This document shows positions 31,161-41,650 of a DNA stretch of 64,000 nt, in pieces. The stretch comes from Hyaloscypha bicolor E (lineage: Eukaryota > Ascomycota > Leotiomycetes > Helotiales > Hyaloscyphaceae): the NCBI RefSeq assembly GCF_002865645.1, contig NW_020194549.1, forward strand, positions 124,001 to 188,000, in the 5' to 3' direction. Within the stretch, counting starts at the first letter, position 1; the number at the start of each line of letters is the position of its first letter. Below the pieces are notes generated by a model. That model saw only the letters and a program-made list of their open reading frames with translations, searched no databases and was not told where the DNA came from. Position numbers and translations under genes: made by a program.

Positions 31161-34100
31161 ATGGCGAGCACTCCACCCGCCGCATCCGATCAGTCTTCTG
31201 CCAGCTCCCCTCTTAGTCAGTCTCTCGGGATCGATAACCTCTTAGAGGAGATCTGTACGACCCCCACCACGGTCATGCATGACGTCGATCTTTCGAAGCC
31301 TAATCCACACCCCATTCACGGCGTCCCTGGCAATCCTAGCCCTCCTTTCAGTATAGGCATGCTTCCAAACGCAAATCAGTACACCGGCGTCCCAGGTCAC
31401 ATCGTAGCAAGTACAACTCTTCCATCGATTTGCCCAAGCCAAGGCTCTCAGCATGGCATGCAATCTCCGACTGCTCCCCTCCCTGCCCGCTACCCAGCGC
31501 CCGCACCGATCTACAACCCCGCCCAAGCCCGCGGCACCTTAATTTATGCCAACACGCCTAACTACTCGGCAAACCCAGTGACGCCTTCGCATTATTCGCT
31601 CTCTTCTTCTCACAGCTCCTCCTTGACCAATCCATCGCCAACGCCAACATCTTTGCCAACTACGAGCCAACCGACCACCCAAGCCCAAGACCTACAACTG
31701 GCTGCCATGCAACCGCCAGCGACTATTTCCCTGGCTACGCAGAAGGCAAGAGAACAAGCTTTGGCGGCAAGGGCTCTGAAAAAGGAGGAGGAGCATACCA
31801 AGCAGTTGAATAGAATGACCAGAGAAAACAATCACTTGCGCAGCCAAGGTCTGATTGTAGAAAACGAAAAGGAGAAATTCCAACAGAAGGTGAAGGAACT
31901 GGAGCGACAAATTATTAAACTAGGCAAAGAAGTCCTGGCCGAGAAGAAACGTGGATCAACTTTAGAGGCAAGTGCGTCAGCTTTGCAAGAATCTCTACGC
32001 CTCGAAAAGCGCGAAACATTGCGTTTGAGCTCCTTGATCGGTAGACCAGCAATCAAGGAGACGCGTCGCCAGATGGGGGTTGTCCACAACTTTATGGTCT
32101 GCAAGAAGATTGGGACCAAGACGCACACCCAACGTCAAGAGAGGCTCATTGCTCTGATGATGAGGGAAATCATCCATCAGAAGAAGGTTATGAGTCATCC
32201 GGAACACACCATCCAAATCTTGAACTATACACACCAATCGAACATTGCTCAACTCAATGCCGAGTATCAGCAACATATCCAGAGTCTCCAAGCTGAACTC
32301 TCATCCCCAAATTCACATCTCACAAAGCCACATCCTCCAGCCCAAGAGTTCAACGCCAAGATCGAAGAACTGGAAATCAAGCTCAAGGGTGCCCAAGAAT
32401 GTGCCAGTACTGAACGGAGCAATGCCTCCGAGCTCGGTCTTACCGTCAGAAGCCTCAGGATTGATCTTACAAACAGAGCATCCGATATCAAAGACCTAAA
32501 ACAGAAGCTTACGGAGAACAAGGATCTCGAAACAAAGCTACGGGAAGCCGATGCTGCTACAGAGAGAGAACGAACAAAGAACGCCGAGCTTGTGAACAGG
32601 ATCGATGGCATAAATGCAGATCTTGAAGAGCACCGATCGGAGATCGAGGATCTGAATGAGAAGTTGAAGAACAAGGGGGATCTTGAGTCAGAAATCCGGG
32701 CTGCGAACTATGCGATTGGCCATGAACATAAGAAGAATTCTAGGTTTGAGACGACAATTGCCGACCTGAAGACAAAACTTGGAGATCTCGAATATGAGAA
32801 CAAGAATTTGGAAGAGAAGAGGGCCAGTCTTGAAGAACAGCTCCAGATGGCTTTGAGAGACAAGAAGACCGGAGGCTTCGGAAATACAGAAGCGGTTCTG
32901 CACAATGCAAACCCTCAGAAGAACACTGCTGAGGATTTTGTTGGATTGGAGAGCGGACATCTCGACAATTCCGATCCTACGGGCTCTAGACCGAACAACG
33001 AACAGCACCAAGAGTTGGAGATCAAGAACGGGCACCCTCAACCGCTTATCCGCCGAGCAAACAAACCCAAGTTTGCTCGGCCTAACACACCCCCGCCCGG
33101 TCCGCGTAGAGGGCGTGACGAACCAGAGGAAGTCTACACCCAGCGGTTGCGCCGCTTGACCCAGCTCTCATTGGACCACAATGCAAAATTACTTGGCCAA
33201 GACAAGGGCCATTCTGCAGTGTCAGACTTGGAAACCACACAATATCAGACCATTGAAGAATTCCTTTCTGATCCGACCAAATGTTTTGTCGCCATGTGGG
33301 AGAAGCTAGACGCAAGCTTTTCCGAGAATTGTGAGCTGAAGAATGAGATTGATCGATTGGAGGATGACCACAACCAGCAAAGCAAGAGACTTAAGGCCAA
33401 AGTGAGAAAGCTGGAGGCCACCGTCGATGGTTTGAGGCAAGAGAAGAGAGATGAGAACATGAAATTGAAGCTCAGAGAACAAGCTTTGACGAAGGCAGAA
33501 AAGGCTCTCGAGCAGAGAGAACAATGGCTTAACAGAGTCGAGTCAGGAGTTGATGCGGTCACCATGGCTGAATCATCCACAAGTAGTTGGGATAATGAGA
33601 CTTACGATGATGGTTCCACTATCTTCGAGGATCCTCGCATTTATGGCGACATTCAAGCCGCTGAGCGGTGTTCAATGTTCGCCGATACTTGGCACAATGG
33701 CGGTTGCGAGGTTGGCTTACAAGTCGATAATACCGAAGTTCAATGTCCCAGTCCAGTCGGTGACATTGAAGCATCCCAATGTCCCAACCCAGTCGGTGAC
33801 ATCGAAACCGAATGTTCCGGTGTATCTGGGACATTCCCTTGGAAGTTGATACTCGTCGATTTGCTCGTCATTTTCCTCCTCCTGGCTGGTATGCTCTGTT
33901 GTACAATTTTCAAGCAAAATCCTCCTTCCGAACAACGCCCGCCACATACATGTCATATTTCCGAGCGGCCTCACTTCTCGATGCCTTTTTCTTCGCCGGA
34001 TCGTGTGCCGATCCTCGTATGCCTTGAAAATGGCAGCAGCAACTCCACCCCTGCCTTCTCCTTGACTGTTCCAATTCTGGACAGCCTGGTCAGCCAACTG

Positions 34101-34247
34101 CCACTATTTGATGGCCCTGGTTACGAGCATGTCACCCCTCCTGAAGCATCTACTGGGTTCAAGAGCTGGCTTTGGGAGTTTATGGTGACTGGAGCAGCAC
34201 AAGGGCAATTCGGGGCTGCGGTAGGGAGCAGCAGTCTTTATCTTTGA
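31161..34247 (+). CDS. Large coiled-coil protein with C-terminal membrane anchor
   Basis: Single exon, 1028 residues. Residues 1-190 are Pro/Ser/Thr/Gln-rich and disordered-looking. About 195-610 and 730-835 are long coiled coils (repeated LKQKL, DLETKLREA and DLNEKLKNK patterns). A basic Pro-rich linker (RPNTPPPGPRRGRDE) lies between them. Near residue 865 a short tandem repeat CPSPVGDIE/CPNPVGDIE occurs, followed by one strong transmembrane segment (WKLILVDLLVIFLLLAGMLCCTIF, about 893-917) and a ~110-residue tail. This architecture suits a membrane-tethered scaffold. I recognise no named family. The first ATG in frame follows a pyrimidine-rich leader. It resembles the gene at 20526-23162 in layout, so the two may be distant paralogues. 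Confidence 0.7.
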   Translation: MASTPPAASDQSSASSPLSQSLGIDNLLEEICTTPTTVMHDVDLSKPNPHPIHGVPGNPSPPFSIGMLPNANQYTGVPGHIVASTTLPSICPSQGSQHGMQSPTAPLPARYPAPAPIYNPAQARGTLIYANTPNYSANPVTPSHYSLSSSHSSSLTNPSPTPTSLPTTSQPTTQAQDLQLAAMQPPATISLATQKAREQALAARALKKEEEHTKQLNRMTRENNHLRSQGLIVENEKEKFQQKVKELERQIIKLGKEVLAEKKRGSTLEASASALQESLRLEKRETLRLSSLIGRPAIKETRRQMGVVHNFMVCKKIGTKTHTQRQERLIALMMREIIHQKKVMSHPEHTIQILNYTHQSNIAQLNAEYQQHIQSLQAELSSPNSHLTKPHPPAQEFNAKIEELEIKLKGAQECASTERSNASELGLTVRSLRIDLTNRASDIKDLKQKLTENKDLETKLREADAATERERTKNAELVNRIDGINADLEEHRSEIEDLNEKLKNKGDLESEIRAANYAIGHEHKKNSRFETTIADLKTKLGDLEYENKNLEEKRASLEEQLQMALRDKKTGGFGNTEAVLHNANPQKNTAEDFVGLESGHLDNSDPTGSRPNNEQHQELEIKNGHPQPLIRRANKPKFARPNTPPPGPRRGRDEPEEVYTQRLRRLTQLSLDHNAKLLGQDKGHSAVSDLETTQYQTIEEFLSDPTKCFVAMWEKLDASFSENCELKNEIDRLEDDHNQQSKRLKAKVRKLEATVDGLRQEKRDENMKLKLREQALTKAEKALEQREQWLNRVESGVDAVTMAESSTSSWDNETYDDGSTIFEDPRIYGDIQAAERCSMFADTWHNGGCEVGLQVDNTEVQCPSPVGDIEASQCPNPVGDIETECSGVSGTFPWKLILVDLLVIFLLLAGMLCCTIFKQNPPSEQRPPHTCHISERPHFSMPFSSPDRVPILVCLENGSSNSTPAFSLTVPILDSLVSQLPLFDGPGYEHVTPPEASTGFKSWLWEFMVTGAAQGQFGAAVGSSSLYL

Positions 34248-35164
34248 GTGGGTGGGTCACGGCGGAGAGGAGATGTCGGCTATATGTTGTAGAGTTTAGA
34301 GTTGTTGGTTTTCTTTTCTTTTGGCGCTTTCCAGGCGGTGGCATTTGTTTTCCTTTATTTGTTGTCCAGGTTGGAGGCGTTAAGCATAACGTGGAGTAAT
34401 TACCATATTGGTGGGCTCTTGGTGAAAAACGAGGAGTGGGAGGGAGCTGGAGTTGGGGTCGGTTTCTTGCTGGTTTTTTTCCCTTTCCTCTGTTGTCAGA
34501 TTGACACAGCAACTCCTCATTATGTTCGACCAGCGAATGGTTAATTAGCTAGATGGTATCTGCAAAGAACTAAAAAGTCTCTACACGATCCACAGGATCT
34601 TGGGTTCATTAGTGACTAGGTTACAGTATCTGAAGGAATTGCTACTTCCAAATCATTCAGGTCTTGTTTCGCAGGAGATAAATTTAACGAAGCTTCTGGT
34701 TAAGAGTCACGTCATCTCCCAGTCATCTCGCCACTAATGAAGTAAACAAACAAATTCGGCGTGAATAGGTAAATTTTAGGCCGTATATTCATTGCTAGAG
34801 TCTTGGGATCGGCCAAGACAAAGCAAAACCTCTTGAGGAAGTAGAGTCAACCTTCAACAAACTTGGTCGTTAGCAGTGTGGGCTCCGATAGGCTCGATAG
34901 AGTCGATAATCGATCGATAGATAATCGCGCTAATGGTCGATAATCAACAACAGTGGTCCCTTTTTTTCTTCTTTTAGCGATGGTTACAGGGCTAGTGCGC
35001 TGTAAAAATAAAATAATCCAGCTTATACGGAAAGCGTAAGGACGTAATGTGCCAGCGAACTTTTCACTTACGACTTATGACTTATGACTCGGCACGCGCA
35101 TGCTTCACCCCACCAAAAATTGCCCACATACCACTCGCATTTATGATTTTAGACCAAATTTAGC
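34248..35164. other. Intergenic, convergent flanks with a repeat fragment
   Basis: No gene seen. The segment at 34881-35010 is the second copy of a dispersed repeat (listed separately). Near 35065-35095, a TTATGACTTATGACT-type short tandem repeat occurs. Confidence 0.5.
34881..35010. repeat. Dispersed repeat, copy 2
   Basis: Begins CAGTGTGGGCTCCGATAG and has clustered CGATAG/CGATAATCG motifs, with the core GATCGATAGATAATCGCG identical to copy 1 near 4480. The CAGTG start and subterminal short repeats are hAT-like, but neither a far inverted end nor a duplication was found. Confidence 0.4.
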
Positions 35165-35711
35165 TTAGTCCCTTTTTGTCTCTCCTTTCTCCCTAGCATT
35201 CCACTCTTCCGTAAACCTCTTCATTTCCTCTACCGCCTTGCTGAAACTCTCCTCCGTACCAAGAGCGGCATTCCCACCATCCACGATTTTTCTCAACACT
35301 CCTCCACTCCTAATTAGCTTCGCACTGGTATCAAGAAAGTTCGCTTCATCCACCTTGATCACATTGATGTAATACGGATCCGCGAATGCGTTACTGAATG
35401 CTGCCATATCGTCGACGTCGAACTCGGCAATCCCGTCGCATACGAAAGGAAGAGGCCAGGCACCATCCTTGCTAGGTTCGTCGCCGGAGCGTGCTGTGTG
35501 GATCTGTATCTCATGAAATTGAGGGACGACTTCGTCCTGGGCTATGGGGGAGTACCTGTGAGTAACCAAGGACTTTGTGCTTCACAAGCCACGGCGGTGT
35601 GAGAGGTGCATGTACTCTCTCCCAGTGCTCGTAGAATTGCTCGGGAGTCAAATCTTCGCGCCTCTTCGCAAAGAGAGCGAAACGCATCACAGGCTTCAGT
35701 GGTGAAGACAT
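35165..35711 (-). pseudogene. EthD-domain protein gene with a frameshift
   Basis: Starts MSSPLKPVMRFALFAKRREDLTPEQFYEHW, the typical EthD opening (a ferredoxin-like dimeric alpha/beta barrel with the L-T-x-E-x-F-x-x-H-W signature). The second half (HEIQIH, then GIAEFDVDDMAAF..AFADPYY, then a helical C-terminus) is also EthD-like. At about 35555 the frame changes: the first half ends in KVLGYSQ, and the second resumes one base later at YSPIAQDEV. No intron of workable length fits, so a one-base insertion (real or a sequencing error) breaks a protein of about 180 residues. EthD proteins occur in degradation pathways and polyketide-related dehydration; the substrate here is unknown. Confidence 0.65.
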
Positions 35712-36120
35712 CTATCCGTTTAACAGCCTGAAGAGTTATCGAAGAACAGTTCAGCATGCGATGTACTTGAAGGACAAGAAACGTGCATTTGAAACGTCGA
35801 GAAGTACCTCTTGTCCTAGGCTTCAAAAGTGGGGGGGGATGAGAGGTCAAATTGTGCCTTTCATGTGATTGGTCACCTCGCATTTCACGTTCCTTCCCAA
35901 GCACGTACACCGTTACTGTATAGGGGACAGCGGGGGAGGCACAGTCGGCTAAAACCAAGTGCCAATCGGTTAACAGAGCCTTCCCCTTTTCAACTGTAGG
36001 CTTCCGGCTTCAACCCTAGGCAACAGTATAACTGTTCTTAGCTGATGAATGCACAAACATGCACAACACTTTCTCAAGCATTATTTATCCATCTTCAATT
36101 CGTCCGAACCTCATTCAGGA
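35712..36120. promoter_or_regulatory. Divergent upstream region, EthD gene / WD40 pseudogene
   Basis: About 400 bp between the opposed starts. It contains no coding sequence and no clear TATA box. Confidence 0.3.
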
Positions 36121-37675
36121 TGCCCTCTTATTCCAGCGAACGATCCAACAAAGATTTGCATTACGCCATCGAGAAAGACTTCACTGAACCTTCAGGCGAG
36201 GAGGTGAAGTACGGTTCTGATGGCTTTCGCACTTAGGATAGCGAGTTACACAAGCTCCCATTCCCCACAGCCCCGGAGAGTGCCCCGGAGAGTGCCTCCG
36301 TCAATTCCGATGGAACTCTCATTGTAATATCAGTCGCTGACAATATCCATGTCTACGACACTGTCAACTTCACCGACATGTCCGCCTGCAAGGGGCATGT
36401 ATCCAGAGTCGATGCTCATGCCTTTCAGCCCGGCAAACCCAAAGTCTTGGTATCCTCTGCGCAGAATTACTATAGAGGTTCAACTCCCGCAGAGGCTACA
36501 ATCATAATCTGGGATCTCAAGAAGGAACAGGCGAATCCTTTGATGACATCGAGTATCATCCCGAGCATTGCAAGCCAAGCCACAGACAACGTTGCCGATA
36601 ATCTGCTGATGGTTCAACCCCGACTTGAGCTCTCCGCCGAGGAGGAGAAGAGCCTCACCGAAAGTATCTAGCGCATTATCTCGCGTATTATCAAGATCCA
36701 CGCTGTTGCAAATCTACGAACCATCAAAGGGAGGCTCTCCTTCTCTTGCCAGTCGGAGCTATGCAGTCCATCTGGCAACTTCTTGATCTACATGCCTGGC
36801 AAGCCACCACGGTCCAACGATGCCGACAGGTGGGATGTCAAAATCTACTCGATGGCAACTCACGAAGACGTGCTCGCACTGATTGGACACACAGATGCGG
36901 TGATGTGGACGGGTTACAACCCAGACGAAACAATGACCGCCACCGTGGCATGGGACCAAACGACCCGTATCTGGGATGCAAGGTGTGGACATCAGAAGTA
37001 CAAATTCGATACCAATGGCCAGAACTGGACTGGGGGTTTTTCGTCCGGTTCAAAGCGGTTCGCGGGGACGTGTGGCGATGGAACGTTCTATGTCTACTCC
37101 CTGGATGACGGCGCTACGCTATGGCTCAAGCTAGATTTGAGCCCTCGACTGGTCGGCTAATAGTAACATATTGGCTATAGGCAAAGGGCAGAGTTCAAAG
37201 CCGGGGAGGTTCATTCTGTATGATGTCGAGAAAGAAAAGGTTCTACAGGAGCGGATTTCGAGCTTAGATGCTTGCAAGGTGGCACTGGAGTACAAATCGA
37301 TGATGAAGAGCTATCTGGAATTCTATGGGGTCAAGTTTTTGGATGGGGGAAGGAAGGTTGTGGTGCTTACTGCGGGTGACGGTGGAATTGAAACGTATGA
37401 CCTAGAGAAGTGGGAGAAGTGGAGATTTGCAAGGCCAAATATTGACCCGCCATTCAATGGTGACTCTGGGGACAACGAGGAAGAGAGGATATCATTCAGA
37501 AACCACGCCAGAAAGGACAAGTGAAGAAGAGAAGGAGGGGTGAGCCTGAGAATCGGTTGGTAAGTGGCGGTTACCACATGACTGTTTGGGAGGACCAGAG
37601 GGGGGAACCATCTTCTATGCCAGCATGGATGGAGATGCAGTGAGGATTTGAGATGTGCCTATGACGAAGGACAAT
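36121..37675 (+). pseudogene. WD40-repeat protein pseudogene
   Basis: Successive plus-strand pieces read as one beta-propeller protein: SVADNIHVYDT, GHVSRVDAHAFQPGKPKVLVSSAQ, TIIIWDLKKE, NLRTIKGRLSFS, GHTDAVMWTGYNPDE, TTRIWDARCG, GDGTFYVYSLDDGATLW, GRFILYDVEKEK, GGIETYDLEKWEKW and finally FYASMDGDAVRI. They are interrupted by stops at 36234-36236, 36669-36671, 37158-37160, 37522-37524 and 37649-37651 (the last replaces the Trp of a RIWDV motif, TGG to TGA), with frame changes near 37100-37180. Full length would have been roughly 480-500 residues. Introns cannot explain the stops. The remaining sequence is still well conserved, so inactivation looks recent. Confidence 0.75.
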
Positions 37676-37803
37676 GCCTCCTGAGCACCGTTTTGTTTTC
37701 ATTTCCAGTCCTGATTGTATTCCCCGCTGTGTAATAATGAACTTATTCTTCTTCACCCATCAAAGCCTGAAGAGCTGTGCATGCATTTCTCCATCCAACT
37801 TGC

Positions 37804-38784
37804 TTACAACTTACTTTGTACAGCATAATCAACCTTGATTGTGTAAACTGGATCAAAATGCATTGCCCAATACCCATCCCAGATCTTCTTTGTGATAGGG
37901 CCAATCTTACCATCCTTCACCGGCTCACCATCAAGGCTCGTGATAGGCATGATGCCTCCCGCCGTCGTACACATGAAAATCTCATCAGCCTTGTACACCA
38001 TCTCCACAGGTACAACCTCCACGCGAACTTCAATCCCATTTTCGTTCGCAACATCAATAACACTCTTCCTCGTAATACCCTCCAAAACACCCCGGTCAGG
38101 AGTATAAACGACCCCATCCTTGATAATACAGACATTGAAGCCCGAACCTTCAGTCAAATGCGCATCTCCATCCGTAAGAAAAGGATAAGAAGCGCCCCTA
38201 TCTTGTGCCTCAAACATGGCTCTCGTCAAATCTCCCCACTGCAAATTCTTGACCGTCGGATCGAAACTCCCAGGCGGAATCCTTCGCACAGTTCGCGCAA
38301 TAATTGCGCTCCCGTTCCCGGCAAGTTGCATTTCAGGTTCCATAACCCAGATATAAGGCATGATGAACATATACAAATTCGGCACTATATCTTCTGGCTT
38401 CGACTCCCTGACGCCATTGAAACCACGCGTGACGATTAGCTCAACGAAAGCGTCTTTGATGCCGCTCTTAGCTACCATGTCGAGCAGGATTTTCTTGATT
38501 TCGTCTTTCGGGAGGGGGAGGTGCAGGCGGATCTTTGTGCAGCTGAGGGCTAGACGCTCGAGGTGGTCGTCTAGACGGAAGAAACGCCCGTCCCAGACGG
38601 AGGGCACGTCGTAGGTTAGGTCGCTGTGAAGGAAGCCTTGGTCCATGAGCGGGATGCGGGCTTCGTGGAGGGGGACGAGTTCCCCTGCTACCCAGGCGAC
38701 GCCTTGGGCGAAGGGGTTGGCGCTTGCATCTATGATTGCTTTTCTCGCGTTGTAGTCTGCGAAGACCTTCTCCATGGTGGCCAT
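37804..38784 (-). CDS. (R)-selective amine transaminase, class IV PLP fold
   Basis: Single exon, 326 residues, intact. It closely follows fungal (R)-amine transaminases such as the characterised Aspergillus terreus enzyme: [55 protein letters not shown] and [12 protein letters not shown]. The PLP-binding lysine is K179 (in [10 protein letters not shown]). The phosphate-binding Thr-Thr lies in CTTAGG, and the substrate-pocket motif has Tyr58 and Val60, as in the R-selective subgroup (HSDLTYDV), where branched-chain aminotransferases differ. It probably moves amino groups between an (R)-amine or D-amino donor and a keto acid in the cytosol; the natural substrate is unknown. There is no targeting signal and no obvious cluster partner. 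A branched-chain aminotransferase or D-amino-acid transaminase is less likely because of the motif details. Confidence 0.9.
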   Translation of the reverse strand: MATMEKVFADYNARKAIIDASANPFAQGVAWVAGELVPLHEARIPLMDQGFLHSDLTYDVPSVWDGRFFRLDDHLERLALSCTKIRLHLPLPKDEIKKILLDMVAKSGIKDAFVELIVTRGFNGVRESKPEDIVPNLYMFIMPYIWVMEPEMQLAGNGSAIIARTVRRIPPGSFDPTVKNLQWGDLTRAMFEAQDRGASYPFLTDGDAHLTEGSGFNVCIIKDGVVYTPDRGVLEGITRKSVIDVANENGIEVRVEVVPVEMVYKADEIFMCTTAGGIMPITSLDGEPVKDGKIGPITKKIWDGYWAMHFDPVYTIKVDYAVQSKL

Positions 38785-40571
38785 CTCCAGTGTCTTGTGT
38801 CGTACGAGTTTGTCTGAGAGACGTGATAGCTTCGAGCATGGGAAGGAAGATGTTTCTTAAACTGGAATTATCTTTCAAGAGAATTGCTAATCGAAAAAGT
38901 CGCCGGTATATTTATATGAAGTTTATCTCGTGCGGGTCCGCCACCACCCAGCTAGCCAGGCTGGTCTATGATGGCCACCCCACCTTCAAATTCCTCGCCT
39001 TCCTAAAGTGGCAATTCCTTGATTTTGACCTGAATTGGCAACCGAGGTGGAATGCGTTGCCTGCAACAGCAAAGAAATAAACACACTTCGGATACAGCTT
39101 CCAGAAATCGCACTTGCTAAGGATATTCCAGCTCCAGCTCCTTTGTTCGATTTGACAAGCGAGACTTCGGAATTGGTTTCAAGGGCGAGCCGCTCGCTAA
39201 TTTATCGCGAGATTCAGGGGTAGTAGCAGCCGCAATATCGCAAGGCTGTCCTTCACTTCTACCACGGCCGTTTGATTTATTTTCTCTAGGTACCAATAAA
39301 TCCAAGAAAATATCTCGTTAGAACCGCAACCATTGTGAACGAAACTTGATATTCAAAAATAATTGAGCAACCAATTTGCGAAGTGACTCGACAATTAAAT
39401 CGATGACTGTAAATACTGAAGAGTTTCCGGCGCATTTAAGCCACCCGTCTATGTTTCAAAATGCCACGAGACTGCCCTTCCCAACCGGGACCTCCCGCAA
39501 ATCAGCATAGCTCATGTACCTCGGAAGTCTGATTTTAGCAGATAGAGAGTACCCACAGCATCCAGCGTCGCCTGAGCTACCGCTAGAGTCTTCAGGGTGT
39601 AATATCTCACAGTGACCGGGGCTTTCGAAAGGTCAGTTTGGCTATCCGACTGCACTTCAAGATAAATTGATATTGATACAACTGTGGGAAGAGTCCTAGA
39701 AGTTCGGGATAGGAATAGGGAAGAAGGATACTTGCTTTCGAACTGGACTGTGGCCTCTAGGCATCTTTGGGTTTGTGTTCGGCTTGGTCGGAAGTACCGT
39801 TGTGTTTCAACGGTACTTAGATTTAATAGCAACAAAGAAAAAGAGAAGCCGACGGATGGAAGATTCAGAAGGGGGGGTTGCTATACCTATTCCTTATATC
39901 TCGCGAGGCTGTGGAAGACGTGCTTGTGAGATCTTACGTCCGCGTAGCTCTATGGCTCAATCTGATTTGGGCACTGGCACGGAATTGCATAGCCCTGGGA
40001 ATACTCGAAGGATTCATGTGTCATTGCCGAGATGCTGTAGGTTGTCTGACGTTCATCCATCGTAGCAGGGATATATGGATGCGGGAATCGCTAATGAATC
40101 TATTTACTGAGGAAAAGGAAATGAGAGAGAGATATGGATGATGCGTGAAGTTGCTGAAATTGGATACATGAGGTTAGCATGCTGCGCCGTATGCTGAGAT
40201 AAGCATTCGACACTATTTCAGGGGCGGTTGCAGGGGTTGGTCGCTAAACAAATAGGCAGTCGATCGCTAAAGCCCCTGAAACCGACCCACGTCGCACATG
40301 ACCGGATATTCTGGATTGCAAGTCTTGCCTCACCTGTACCAATTTGGTCTCCCTCACAATCGCCCAAGCATGCAAGTCACACATTCTAGCCATATGGCGG
40401 CGCTGTTAAAATTCAGCGTTATATTATAAAGAGTATTGGGATTCCGAAACGTGCTTTGCCGCAAGCCAGGCCCTACCAAGCTACATTGCATGAGTTCTCT
40501 TCGTTTTCTCTGCACTTTCTTTCGCCATTGCTCACCCCTCCTTCACCGCATAGAGTGATATTCACAGGGTC
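38785..40571. other. Gene-free stretch with a minus-strand relic and a small foldback
   Basis: Between about 39835 and 39450 on the minus strand, a reading with TLPTVVSISIYLEV, then SKAPVTVRYYTLKT and, after a frame change, YMSYADLREVPVGKGSLVAF looks like the decayed remnant of a small beta-rich fungal protein. The rest shows no supportable gene. A small inverted-repeat structure at 40216-40281 is listed separately. Confidence 0.35.
40216..40281. repeat. Small foldback with TTTCAGGGGC ends
   Basis: TTTCAGGGGC at 40216-40225 is matched in inverted orientation by GCCCCTGAAA at 40272-40281. Between them, TCGCTAAA occurs twice. CAGGGGC resembles hAT-type termini, but no 8-bp duplication is present, so this may be a decayed miniature element or simply a hairpin. 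Confidence 0.35.
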
Positions 40572-41390
40572 TTATTTATTATCATTCGGACACATGGTGC
40601 TCTTATCATGGTCATGATAGGTGCATCCCTTCACGAACCGTGGCTCCCCCATCGCCTTTCCCTCCATTCCCCTCAAGTAACGGAGAATCAACATAAGTAG
40701 AGCCGAATCGCTGTCCAGAAGTTTCCATATCTCTTTAGTAGGGTACAATGCCTCTAATTTGTTAGTGTCGGCAGAGAGGATTGCTTTGAGGAGTGAATGG
40801 CCTAGGTAGCGTTGCATAGCGCTGTGATTATTGACCCTGGGAAACACCGTTTTGACGGTTTCGAGGGAGTGCAGCATTCCTGTCGCGGTTTGTCCGGAGC
40901 GTAAAGCTTCCATGATGAGGTCTTGAAGCAGAGGCAGGTTGAGATGTTGGGCTAGGAGGTACGCTTCGAAGGGATCCCAATTCCAACCTCTGTGTTTGGT
41001 CACGTCTTTGTTGCGTTTCAGCGTGGGTAAAGTGCCTTCGTAGACCCAAGTGAGAAAGATGTTGAACGAGTCAGGTTGCTCCTGGGGAAAAGAGAGGGTT
41101 GGGAGCTCGTCCTGAGCTGCTTGAGAATCTTCGGTGTTATCCGAGGATGTCATAGGCTTTTTGAGGAGGTTAGCGAAGTAAGGAACCTGAGTGCACAGTC
41201 TGTCTTTGTGCACTCGGTAGAGTATTTGATCGGGGCCGACGATGATGTCGACCATCTCAGTGCCGTACTTCCTACAGATGGATGAGTATTCTTTTCCGGA
41301 ACTGTTGACTATGGGAAGAACTTACGCATCAAAATGAGGAAGTGAAGAAGCTGTGGAGACGATGCTCTGGATGTCTGAAGCATCGGCCAT
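40572..41390 (-). CDS. BTB/POZ-domain protein
   Basis: Two exons, 41390-41326 and 41271-40572 (intron GTAAGT...TAG), encode 254 residues. After a short leader (MADASDIQSIVSTASSLP), the BTB core reads EMVDIIVGPDQILYRVHKDRLCTQVPYFANLLK, the usual 'hxV..G...f.vHk..L...S.yF...l' pattern, with LPTLSFPQEQPDSFNIFLTWVYEGTLP completing the fold at about residues 20-120. The C-terminal half is helical and matches the BACK-like extension of the many fungal BTB-only proteins. Such proteins are generally thought to be dimerising adaptors, some for Cul3 ligases. No partner is visible here. The start codon is set by the in-frame upstream exon, which joins perfectly. Confidence 0.75.
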
Positions 41391-41650
41391 GATTGCTGGT
41401 TCTGTAGACGAGAGATAATATTAAAGATTTTTGGAAGATCAAACTCTTAAAGATTGTGCTTAAGTGTATAACAAGAGGGGAGATGATACGGGTTATTCAT
41501 TATTCGAGAAGCTTCGGTAATTGGTTTCTGGTTGTGTGAATATACGCTGTCATTGCTCGTGTACAGTTAGAAGTTCTAGGATCTGGTAGCATGTCCTGAC
41601 TCATATGTACTCAATCCACATCCTCTCACTATCTCGTAAGTTAAACTCAA
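41391..41650. other. Intergenic upstream region
   Basis: Nothing beyond the presumed promoter of the BTB gene; no repeat or RNA gene seen. Confidence 0.4.

Noticed and set aside
37777..38439. 220-residue plus-strand ORF
   Set aside because: Antisense to the amine transaminase, whose frame is fully conserved; no independent domain.
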